Source: Flavobacteriales bacterium (GTDB lineage: Bacteria; Bacteroidota; Bacteroidia; Flavobacteriales_E; Vicingaceae). Taken from it: 64,000 nt of DNA. Below, in pieces: positions 17,059-24,601 of this stretch. Within the stretch, counting starts at the first letter, position 1, and the number at the start of each line of letters is the position of its first letter. The notes under the pieces are model-generated. The model was not told where the DNA came from. It did not search any database and saw nothing but the letters and a program-made list of their open reading frames with translations. The position numbers and the translations under genes are program-made. Location of the stretch: contig PALM01000020.1 of assembly GCA_002706365.1 (NCBI GenBank), forward strand, positions 1 through 64,000. Reading direction: 5' to 3'.

Positions 17059-19392
17059 TTGTCAAGCAAGCAATTGCTCGGCTTATTCCTGTCTCTGATC
17101 TGGCTCTTGCCGATTTCTTTGAAGGCACAGGAAAGCTGCAGTATCCGATTATTTGGTCGTGTTAGCGATCATCATGATGGTTCTTCCTTGGCTTATGCAA
17201 ACCTACTTCTAACAGGCCCTGAAAATAAAAGGATCGGCCTGTCTGCAAATGAAGTGGGCAAGTATGAGGTGGAAGGATTATGCCCTGGTCGGTATAGACT
17301 TATTGTTAGTCATATTGGCTGTCAGCCGGATACTGTATTTGTTGAACTAGCATCTAGTAAAAGATTGGACCTTGAGCTTGAGCATCACCTTGAAGAACTT
17401 CAGGAAGTGGAGATCAAAGCTGAGAGAAAGGATCCAATTGTGAATGAAACGGAACTGAGTGAAGAAGAGCTAATGCAAAGCAGCGGAGATGATCTCGCAT
17501 CAAAACTGGAGAGCATAAGCGGGGTTAATTCGTATAAAACAGGCTCGAATGTTTCTAAGCCTATGATTGGAGGCTTTACATCGAATAGGATCCAGATCAT
17601 CAATAATGGTGTGCAGCATCAGAACCAGAATTGGGGAGATGAGCATGCACCGGAGATCAATCCATTCCAATATGCTAACTACAAAGTTGTTAGAGGTGCA
17701 AGTGCTGTTAAGTATGGGGGAGGAGCTCTGGGAGGCTTTGTCTTGGTAGAGCCCAAGCCACTTAAGCGCAGTGTGGGGATCGATGGTAGGTTCAGTAGTA
17801 TGTATGCCACTAATAATCGCATGTATGCTGCATCTTTGATGTTGGAAGGCAATAGTGAATGGCTGCCTAAGCTCTCTTGGAGAGTTCAGGGAAGTCATCG
17901 CAGAGCTGGCAATCTGAGAAGTCCAGATTATTATCAAGATAACACAGGCCTCAATGATGTAGATGTATCATGGAATCTGGGGTGGTTTGAGGAGAATTGG
18001 AAAGCAGAGGTCTATTACAGCCTCTACAATTCAGAGCTTGGGATCTTTACTGGTGCACATATTGGAAATCTTACAGATTTGGAGAATGCCATTGCACAAG
18101 AGAGGCCAAGAGAAGAGTTTACCACAGGCTTTTCCTATGATATTGGCAGACCTTATCAATTGATTACTCATGAGCTATTGAAAGGTTCATTTAGTCGCTA
18201 TTTCAAGAACTCTTTTTTGAAAGTAACTGCTAGCAGACAGTTCAATATTCGAGAGGAGTTTGACAAAGAGACTCCAAGAAATGATGAATTGGCCGCTTTG
18301 AATATTCCGGAATTCTCGTTGAGTCTAGAAGCTTACGACCTTCGAGCTGATTATGAGATCGATAAAGGGAATGTTCAATATGAGCTCGGTGCCGGATTGG
18401 GAAGTAAGGAGAATACAGTGAATAGCTTTATCGACTTTATTCCCGACTATACTTCGATACACAGCAATCTTTATGGAGTTGCGCATTGGAAGAAAGAGCC
18501 ATATACTTTTTCAGCCTCTGCGAGAATGGATCAAAGTCGATTCGAGGTAAATAAGCTGGTAAACAGAGAATTTGAAGCTTTTGAGCACGACTTTATGGCT
18601 TATACCTTTAGTATTGGCGTTTTGAGGCCCTTCTCAAGAGGTCACAGTCTCAGTTTGAGTTTGAATATGGCTGAGAGAGCACCGGCGATCAATGAACTCT
18701 ACAGTGATGGATTGCATCATGGTACAGCAAGTCTGGAGTATGGTAACCCCAATATTGTTAAAGAGAGGTCATACAATAGTCGTTTCATCTGGGAGAAGCT
18801 AGGAGATGACTTTGATATTGAAGTCCAGGCTTACGCCCAATACATTCAAGACTTCATCTATCTGGAACCTACTGGCTTCGATCTCACCATTCGCGGAGCC
18901 TTTCCGGCCTTTGAATGGAAGAATACCGATGCTTTATTGAAGGGTACAGATCTAAATCTGAGATTTAGACCAACACCTCAATGGGAGTTAGTGCATAAGA
19001 GTAGCTGGCTGTGGGCAAATCAGTTGAATGATGAGAAAAGCGATTATTTGGTGAATATGCCTGCTAATCGAATTGAACATCAACTGAGGTATAGAACTGC
19101 AAGTACCAACAAGATCATAGATCAGTGGAAACTTTGGTTGAGCCATCAGTATGTATTCAGACAAGAGAGATTCGACGAAGAGGTGGAGATCGCTGTCCCA
19201 CCTGAAGCCTATCAATTGTTGGCTGTTGGACTAGACAGAGAATTTCAATTCAGCGAAAAGATAAGCGGACAATTAGGTATCCGCATTGAAAACCTATTTA
19301 ATACTACTTATAGAGATTACCTCAATCGATTCCGCTACTATGCAGATGAGATGGGGAGAGATCTCAGAATTACATTCAACTTAAAATTCTAA
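17059..19392 (+). CDS. TonB-dependent receptor, possibly metal (zinc) uptake
   Basis: Outer-membrane energised importer, 777 aa. Signal peptide (ends SLKAQ), CarboxypepD_reg-like N-terminal domain (about 27-105, RLFGRVSDHHDGSSLAYANL), plug (about 120-230, ISGVNSYKTGSNVSKPMIGGF), then a 22-strand barrel ending in the aromatic RITFNLKF. Starts at TTG 17059; no ATG fits the signal peptide. NELYSDGLHHGTASLEYGN and RFRYYADEMGRDL resemble the ZnuD-like receptor group, which supports zinc or another metal; the neighbouring His/Cys-rich protein agrees. Substrate is inferred, not shown. Two bases separate it from the lipoprotein. Confidence 0.88.
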   Translation: MSSKQLLGLFLSLIWLLPISLKAQESCSIRLFGRVSDHHDGSSLAYANLLLTGPENKRIGLSANEVGKYEVEGLCPGRYRLIVSHIGCQPDTVFVELASSKRLDLELEHHLEELQEVEIKAERKDPIVNETELSEEELMQSSGDDLASKLESISGVNSYKTGSNVSKPMIGGFTSNRIQIINNGVQHQNQNWGDEHAPEINPFQYANYKVVRGASAVKYGGGALGGFVLVEPKPLKRSVGIDGRFSSMYATNNRMYAASLMLEGNSEWLPKLSWRVQGSHRRAGNLRSPDYYQDNTGLNDVDVSWNLGWFEENWKAEVYYSLYNSELGIFTGAHIGNLTDLENAIAQERPREEFTTGFSYDIGRPYQLITHELLKGSFSRYFKNSFLKVTASRQFNIREEFDKETPRNDELAALNIPEFSLSLEAYDLRADYEIDKGNVQYELGAGLGSKENTVNSFIDFIPDYTSIHSNLYGVAHWKKEPYTFSASARMDQSRFEVNKLVNREFEAFEHDFMAYTFSIGVLRPFSRGHSLSLSLNMAERAPAINELYSDGLHHGTASLEYGNPNIVKERSYNSRFIWEKLGDDFDIEVQAYAQYIQDFIYLEPTGFDLTIRGAFPAFEWKNTDALLKGTDLNLRFRPTPQWELVHKSSWLWANQLNDEKSDYLVNMPANRIEHQLRYRTASTNKIIDQWKLWLSHQYVFRQERFDEEVEIAVPPEAYQLLAVGLDREFQFSEKISGQLGIRIENLFNTTYRDYLNRFRYYADEMGRDLRITFNLKF

Positions 19393-19394
19393 TT

Positions 19395-19979
19395 ATGAAA
19401 AGCAGATATTTTTCTAATCTATTAAAACCTCTGAACCTTTTATTGATCTTATTCATACTTGGCCTTGCTGCCTGTACGGATGATGACGATGATAGTGTGG
19501 ATAATACTCCAGGTATAAATCCAAATGAAGAGGAGCTTATTACCTCTATAGAAGTAATTATGAATGACACTGCCAATGCAACAATCGATACATTTCGATT
19601 TAGAGATCCGGATGGCGATGGTGGAAATATTCCAGTAATCGATAGTATTATCATCAACTCAAACACTACCTATTTGGTGAATTTGAGATTTTTGGATGAA
19701 TCAGACCCTAATGATGTCGAGGATATTACTGTTGAAGTAAAGGATGAGGATGATGAGCATTTAGTATGCTATGAAGTTACTCCAGCAATGGCAATCACCA
19801 TCAACCGTACAGATACAGATGGAACCTATGAGCTTGGACTTGAGTCTGATTGGCAAACTTTCGGCGCTCAGAGTGGGAGAGTGGAGATTAGCTTGAAACA
19901 TCAGCCTGGGGTAAAGGATGGATCATGCTCTCCTGGAGAAACTGATGTGCAAGTTGCATTCCCTTTCCGAATCCAATAG
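19395..19979 (+). CDS. Lipoprotein partner of the TonB receptor
   Basis: Lipoprotein of 194 aa, lipobox GLAAC (Cys27), followed by an Asp cluster (TDDDDDS). The body has two sequence landmarks: FRFRDPDGDGG, a calcium-loop-like acidic turn, and VKDEDDEHLVCYEV with His and Cys near acidic residues. Small lipoproteins of this build directly behind ZnuD-like receptors recur in Bacteroidota, from memory. Probably a surface or periplasmic accessory that captures the receptor's substrate. It begins two bases after the receptor stop and is followed by a terminator, so it closes the operon. Confidence 0.7.
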   Translation: MKSRYFSNLLKPLNLLLILFILGLAACTDDDDDSVDNTPGINPNEEELITSIEVIMNDTANATIDTFRFRDPDGDGGNIPVIDSIIINSNTTYLVNLRFLDESDPNDVEDITVEVKDEDDEHLVCYEVTPAMAITINRTDTDGTYELGLESDWQTFGAQSGRVEISLKHQPGVKDGSCSPGETDVQVAFPFRIQ

Positions 19980-20012
19980 TCTGTATATCAGCTAAACAGC
20001 ACTAAAGACTTG

Positions 20013-20043
20013 AGAAGCGCAGAGATATTCTGCGCTTCTTCTT
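20013..20043 (+). terminator. Terminator of the M1/TonB receptor operon
   Basis: Perfect 11-bp stem AGAAGCGCAGA / TCTGCGCTTCT, loop GATAT, followed by TCTT. It lies 33 bases after the lipoprotein stop. Confidence 0.85.
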
Positions 20044-20064
20044 AAATTTGTCTTATTGAGGGAT

Positions 20065-20072
20065 TACATTTG
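20065..20072 (+). promoter_or_regulatory. Putative -7 box of the mini-lipoprotein pair
   Basis: TACATTTG is a full match to TAnnTTTG, 29 bases before the ATG at 20102 and after the terminator at 20013, so the small genes have their own promoter. Confidence 0.45.
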
Positions 20073-20101
20073 GAATCCAATCTACCATATCGTTAAATAA
20101 G

Positions 20102-20269
20102 ATGAAAGCAATCAAGAAAACCATTAGCATCATCAGTATGCTCGCCTTTTTAATGGCGATTTGCGCTTCAACTCCTTCTTGCGGTGGCAAGAAAAAGGGA
20201 ATGAAAGTGAAATCGAATTCAGGAATGGGAAATCAAAAGCATAAGAACCGCCACGTTTGGGGTAAGTAA
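20102..20269 (+). CDS. Mini-lipoprotein 1 (55 aa, GMKV family)
   Basis: Tiny open reading frame of 55 aa. Signal peptide with basic n-region (MKAIKK), hydrophobic core and lipobox TPSC (Cys27). The mature peptide would have only 29 residues, very basic: CGGKKK, then GMKV, and a His/Lys/Asn tail (NQKHKNRHVWGK). The downstream gene encodes a paralogue with the shared pattern C-x5-GMKV-x5-M-x-N-x-K-H at identical spacing. That conservation, a full promoter box and a proper signal peptide argue that it is real. Function unknown; a small envelope peptide binding metal, lipopolysaccharide or a partner protein are only guesses. Confidence 0.75.
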   Translation: MKAIKKTISIISMLAFLMAICASTPSCGGKKKGMKVKSNSGMGNQKHKNRHVWGK

Positions 20270-20299
20270 CCTTTTTCTCATTTTTGCGTAAGCTCTAGC

Positions 20300-20443
20300 A
20301 TGAAAAGAGGTTCGCAAAATTTCTTTAAAGCACTATTGTTTCTTGGATTAGTATGTTTCTTTTTGGCTTCTTGCTCTAGTGGAAGAGCTGGAATGAAAGT
20401 GCATGCTACAAACAAGATGTACAATCACAAGCACTTCAAATAG
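20300..20443 (+). CDS. Mini-lipoprotein 2 (47 aa, GMKV family)
   Basis: Tiny gene, 30 bases after the first mini-lipoprotein. Signal peptide (MKRGSQNFFKALLFLGLVC...) with lipobox LASC (Cys25); mature peptide of 23 residues, CSSGRA, GMKV, then HATNKMYNHKHFK with three His. It shares C-x5-GMKV-x5-M-x-N-x-K-H with its neighbour while the signal peptides differ, so the mature part is what selection keeps. Ends one base before the stop of the convergent protease gene (20445), tail to tail. Function unknown. Confidence 0.75.
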   Translation: MKRGSQNFFKALLFLGLVCFFLASCSSGRAGMKVHATNKMYNHKHFK

Positions 20444-20444
20444 G

Positions 20445-22691
20445 CTATTGTACCAATAGTTTTGTCCTTCCGATCTTTTGATTCTGATCGTTGAGCTGGA
20501 TAATGTAAACTCCTGGAGATATATTGTTCTTTAGGCGGAAAGTATTTCCTTTTGCACGCTGTACAATTCGGCCTTGAAGATCGAATATGATAATCTCTGG
20601 AGCTAACTTTAGCTGGGACTTGATATTGATTTGCTCTCCCGCCTTTACCGGGTTGGGGTAGCTTGAAAATGCTATTTCATTTTTTGAATATTCCAGCAAA
20701 GACACATTCTTGCTCGCACAGAAATTAATATTCTTCTGGGCAGTTGTGAAGTTATTCTCAAAAACAAGGGTATCTCCAATTCTATTTTGGATCATGAAAT
20801 AACCACTTCCCCAATATGGTCCGTTAAAACCATCTCCAAAAGCATCGTAAAGCTTCAATTGAAAGCATCCGTCGAACAAACAAATGCTATCGCGATAGAT
20901 CATTCCATTGTTATTTATAGCTTCTAGGTATGGACCTCCTTTGGCAACTACCAGATTCTGACTGTCGAGTATTTCCCAGCTATTTTCATAGCCATAACGG
21001 TCCGACTTGAATGTAATGGCCACAGAAACAGGATCTGGATTCACTCTAATATCTTTAGACCAAAGGTTATTCGTGCTGTCCTGATCTGCTGATTGCACTA
21101 ACCTCACTTGAAATGAGCTATCCACTACAGAAAGCTGCAATGAAGGCAAACTGAATTCTTCAACTTCATCTGTCGACAGACTGCCAGTCCAGTTTATCGA
21201 TTGATTGAATTGTTGATTTACTCCATACTCAATTGTCAATGAAGTAATCGTATCATTTCCTCTGTTCAAGAAGTGAACCACAGGATCTATGGTGCTGTCG
21301 CAACTAAAAGAAGGTACCGCACTTACATAAATTAGTTCTGCATCCCTTGCTGAGGCCTTAGTAACTGCATCCATCGCATCAAGAACCAAGGTATTCGTAG
21401 TATCAGGATCTAACCAATATTTTAGCTGACGATTAGTTGCCGGTGCATAATTCCACGAAACAGAAAACTTCCCGAAATAATCATTGAGATTGTTACTGCA
21501 ATTTGCTGAACCACCTTCTAGCTGTCCAACTACACGCTTGTTCTGATCGAACAATGCGGATCCAGAAGAACCAATTTCGGTAGTTCCCAATTCCCAATTC
21601 CCAACTTGCCAATGCGTATTCTGATTTTGAGGTAGGAAGAAAGAACTTTGAACGGTATCATAATCCTGAGAGAACTTCTTTATATCACCACTGGGGTGGT
21701 GGATGGTAGTTGATTCATAAGCGGGTACTCCTGTAGCATCCCAACCCGCATAATAGGGATTGTACGACAATGGAGGTGTTTGCGATAATTCAAATAGTTT
21801 AAAGTCTGAATAGGGGTTTTCAGCTCTAGATATCGCCCCGCTAATACTATTGGCCAAGCTCCCGTCGGCATTGGTCTGACAATTCCCCGAAGAATTCTCA
21901 TAGTTGAAAATGAAAATGCTATTCGTAGCCAACATACAATGAGATGCAGTTAGCAGATATGGAATAGAATCCTCTCTTACATTGTTCACTAATGTCCCGG
22001 TGCATAATCGTTGATTGTCTGAAGCTGTGATCAATACCACAGATCTCCTTACATCTTGCCATAGATCAGCTTCCGGACAATTGATATTTACATTACAGCC
22101 TCCGGAACTATTAAAGGTCTTACCACCCTTTCCAAAGAAATCTCGATAGCCATAAATCACCTGACTTATTTCTACATCAACTTCTTCTAATTCAGAGATA
22201 GGCACAAATAATTCGATCAAGACTGCACTTCCTTTTATCGGTCTGGTAGAGAATTGATTATCTATCTTGTTGTTTGCTGCAGTAATTGCACCTATTTGAT
22301 CTTTAGCATCCAAACTTGTAAAATAGAGTAGAGAATTCTCAGATAAATGAAAGAGATTAAAGTTGAAATTCAGTGATTTAGCATCTTCTGCATTGAGCTG
22401 AAGACTGAACTTCAACATTCCATTTTGCTCTTCGCGATTGGCTAACTCTATTACATCAACATTCCTGTCGATTGCATAGCCAAAGCGCCATGAGGAATGC
22501 TTGTCCAGAGCATTGATAGAGTCTTCTATGAATATAGCTTGCAGATCAGGTTTCTCAATTTGAATTGGCGCATTACTAGATAGCGCATTTGAAGCCTCAT
22601 TCCATTGAGGTTTAGCTATGGGGTGGCTGATCTGAGCTTTGATTACAAAGCTCATTGAGAATAGCCCGATATAGAGTATAAGTTTCTTCAT
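20445..22691 (-). CDS. Secreted trypsin-like protease with T9SS sorting domain
   Basis: Lysyl-endopeptidase-like serine protease (S1 fold), 748 aa from the ATG at 22691. Signal peptide (MKKLILYIGLFSMSFVIKAQ), a propeptide-like N-terminal region to about 200, then the protease: Cys-rich start (GGCNVNINCPEADLW), His in LLTASHCML, Asp probably in the SDFKLFEL strand, Ser in EIGSSGSALFD. A beta-sandwich region follows (490-665) and a type A T9SS C-terminal domain (FSSYPNPVKAGEQINI ... GVYIIQL). It should be secreted through the T9SS. A start at 22727 would lengthen the signal peptide without need and touch the divergent gene. Confidence 0.9.
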   Translation of the reverse strand: MKKLILYIGLFSMSFVIKAQISHPIAKPQWNEASNALSSNAPIQIEKPDLQAIFIEDSINALDKHSSWRFGYAIDRNVDVIELANREEQNGMLKFSLQLNAEDAKSLNFNFNLFHLSENSLLYFTSLDAKDQIGAITAANNKIDNQFSTRPIKGSAVLIELFVPISELEEVDVEISQVIYGYRDFFGKGGKTFNSSGGCNVNINCPEADLWQDVRRSVVLITASDNQRLCTGTLVNNVREDSIPYLLTASHCMLATNSIFIFNYENSSGNCQTNADGSLANSISGAISRAENPYSDFKLFELSQTPPLSYNPYYAGWDATGVPAYESTTIHHPSGDIKKFSQDYDTVQSSFFLPQNQNTHWQVGNWELGTTEIGSSGSALFDQNKRVVGQLEGGSANCSNNLNDYFGKFSVSWNYAPATNRQLKYWLDPDTTNTLVLDAMDAVTKASARDAELIYVSAVPSFSCDSTIDPVVHFLNRGNDTITSLTIEYGVNQQFNQSINWTGSLSTDEVEEFSLPSLQLSVVDSSFQVRLVQSADQDSTNNLWSKDIRVNPDPVSVAITFKSDRYGYENSWEILDSQNLVVAKGGPYLEAINNNGMIYRDSICLFDGCFQLKLYDAFGDGFNGPYWGSGYFMIQNRIGDTLVFENNFTTAQKNINFCASKNVSLLEYSKNEIAFSSYPNPVKAGEQINIKSQLKLAPEIIIFDLQGRIVQRAKGNTFRLKNNISPGVYIIQLNDQNQKIGRTKLLVQ

Positions 22692-22732
22692 CACAATATG
22701 AAACGCTAATTTAGAGATATTGATCATTGCCT

Positions 22733-23602
22733 ATGTTAAACGAGAAGATTGATTTAGTATTTCAGGGCGCAGACCAACGTCGCTCTAGATATGACGTGAT
22801 TTATCCGAATTCTGATGCAAAGCTGCCTCTTTTGATCTTTTGTCATGGATTCAAAGGTTATAAGGATTGGGGCCACTTTCCTTTGCTTTGTCGCGAATTC
22901 GCCAAAAATGGATTGGCAGTAGTCAAGTTCAATTTCTCTCATAATGGAATGTCGTTAAACTCCAAACACCATTTCGATGATTTGCCGGCATTTGCCGAGA
23001 ATAATTACCTCAAAGAACTAGATGACATCAGCTTGCTTCTAGATCTGCTGGAATCCAAAGAAGAATATAAAGAGTTGATCGATTTTGGGAATATCAGCAT
23101 TCTAGGGCACAGCAGAGGAGGAAGCATGGCCATACTTGCTGGACTTGAAGACCGCAGAATAAAGCGAATCATTGGCTGGGCCGCTGTGGCCGATCTTGTA
23201 GAAAGACTGCCTGCTCAAGAGCAGATGGAAGATTGGAAAGAAAAAGGTGTCAGGTATGTGATGAATGGGCGAACGGGACAAGATATGCCTGTGAACTATC
23301 AGTTCATAGAACACTTATATGCCAACTCCAAAAAATTGAGTCTTGAAAAGCAGCTGAAGAAGGCAAGCAAACCTTTATTGGCAATTCAAGGAGAAGATGA
23401 TGAGGCAGTTCCATTAGAGCATCTCTATGCCATTCAAGTATGGTATCCAAAAGCAGAAGTACTGAGCATAGAAGGTGCTGGACACACTTTTGGAGGCACG
23501 CATCCATATGAGCATAAAGAGTTTCCAAAGGATACTCAAGTCGCATTTGATACAACAATAGACTTCTTAAAAAGGCATTCTGGCCTGGGGAGCAGCCGCT
23601 AA
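22733..23602 (+). CDS. Alpha/beta hydrolase (BAAT/DLH-like)
   Basis: Cytoplasmic serine hydrolase of 289 aa; esterase or peptidase-like, substrate unknown. Seen: oxyanion strand-loop LLIFCHGFKGYKDWG, nucleophile elbow LGHSRGGSMA, acid loop QGEDDEAVPLEHL and His in GAGHTFGGTHPYEH. Start at ATG 22733 chosen; a TTG two codons earlier is also possible. The last 36 bases overlap the tail of tsaD on the other strand. The insertion between strand 6 and helix D (VERLPAQEQMEDW...) is the probable lid. Confidence 0.88.
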   Translation: MLNEKIDLVFQGADQRRSRYDVIYPNSDAKLPLLIFCHGFKGYKDWGHFPLLCREFAKNGLAVVKFNFSHNGMSLNSKHHFDDLPAFAENNYLKELDDISLLLDLLESKEEYKELIDFGNISILGHSRGGSMAILAGLEDRRIKRIIGWAAVADLVERLPAQEQMEDWKEKGVRYVMNGRTGQDMPVNYQFIEHLYANSKKLSLEKQLKKASKPLLAIQGEDDEAVPLEHLYAIQVWYPKAEVLSIEGAGHTFGGTHPYEHKEFPKDTQVAFDTTIDFLKRHSGLGSSR

Positions 23603-24580
23603 TTCTCCATATTTCTCAGCTTCATAACTGAAGAATCCAGCCATAGCGATCATAGCCGCATTATCTGTGCAGTATTCGAATTTTGGAATATGCGTGTTCC
23701 AGCCTTCCTCTCTTTTGGCAGCTAGTCTTGCTCTGAGTTCTGAATTAGCAGAAACCCCACCGGCTATAGCAACATCCTTGATACCAGTTTCCTCAACTAA
23801 CTTTTCCAATTTCTTGAAAAGAGCACCCAGAATGGAGTCTTGAATTGAGGCGCAGAGATCTTCCTTATTCTTTTCAATAAAATTCGGATCCTTTTCGATC
23901 TGATCTCTTAGGTAGTAGAGCACAGAAGTTTTAAAGCCACTAAAACTGAAATTATAACCATCCATTGTGCCCACATTAAAGGGATGTGTTCCAATTTTAC
24001 CTTCTTTAGCTAATTTATCGATCAAGGGACCACCGGGATAGGGTAAACCCATCATCTTTGCTGCTTTATCAAAGGCTTCACCGGCTGCATCATCAATAGT
24101 TTCTCCAACTATTTCCATATCTGTAGGACTCTTCACTACGATCAATTGAGTATGTCCGCCGCTTACGGTTAAACAGATGAATGGGAAATTGGGAGTAGAT
24201 TCATTATCATCGATCATATGCGCAAGAATGTGGGCTTTCATATGATGTACTTCGATCAAAGGGATTCCCAATGAAATACTCAGCCCTTTGGCAAATGAGC
24301 TACCAACAAGCAATGAACCCATTAAGCCCGGTCCGCGGGTATAGGCAATAGCATTGAGCTCTTCTTTCTTGATTCCGCTTCTTTTTAACGCTACTTCAAA
24401 GGCTGGCACAATATTTTGCTGATGCGCGCGTGATGCTAATTCGGGTACCACTCCTCCAAATTCTGCATGAACTTTTTGGTTTGATACTACATTGGCAAGG
24501 ATTTGGTGACCTTTAATAATTGCAAGTGAGGTATCGTCGCAAGAAGATTCAATTCCCAGTATTAGCGGTTTTGTGCTCAA
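23567..24580 (-). CDS. tsaD: tRNA N6-adenosine threonylcarbamoyltransferase TsaD
   Basis: Transfers the threonylcarbamoyl group to A37 of ANN-decoding tRNAs, with TsaB/TsaE. 337 aa, full length. ASKHA fold with ILGIESSCDDTSLAII at the N-terminus, metal ligands in VHHMKAHILAH, TVSGGHTQLIV, the GGPLIDKLA and AIAGGVSANSELR motifs and FEYCTDNAAMIA. Start is TTG at 24580; no ATG fits and the protein begins exactly where the family does. Its last 36 bases overlap the hydrolase gene on the other strand, and its start lies 21 bases from the divergent tamB-like start. Confidence 0.97.
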   Translation of the reverse strand: MSTKPLILGIESSCDDTSLAIIKGHQILANVVSNQKVHAEFGGVVPELASRAHQQNIVPAFEVALKRSGIKKEELNAIAYTRGPGLMGSLLVGSSFAKGLSISLGIPLIEVHHMKAHILAHMIDDNESTPNFPFICLTVSGGHTQLIVVKSPTDMEIVGETIDDAAGEAFDKAAKMMGLPYPGGPLIDKLAKEGKIGTHPFNVGTMDGYNFSFSGFKTSVLYYLRDQIEKDPNFIEKNKEDLCASIQDSILGALFKKLEKLVEETGIKDVAIAGGVSANSELRARLAAKREEGWNTHIPKFEYCTDNAAMIAMAGFFSYEAEKYGELAAAPQARMPF

Positions 24581-24601
24581 TCTCTTATAATTTGCAGAAT
24601 T

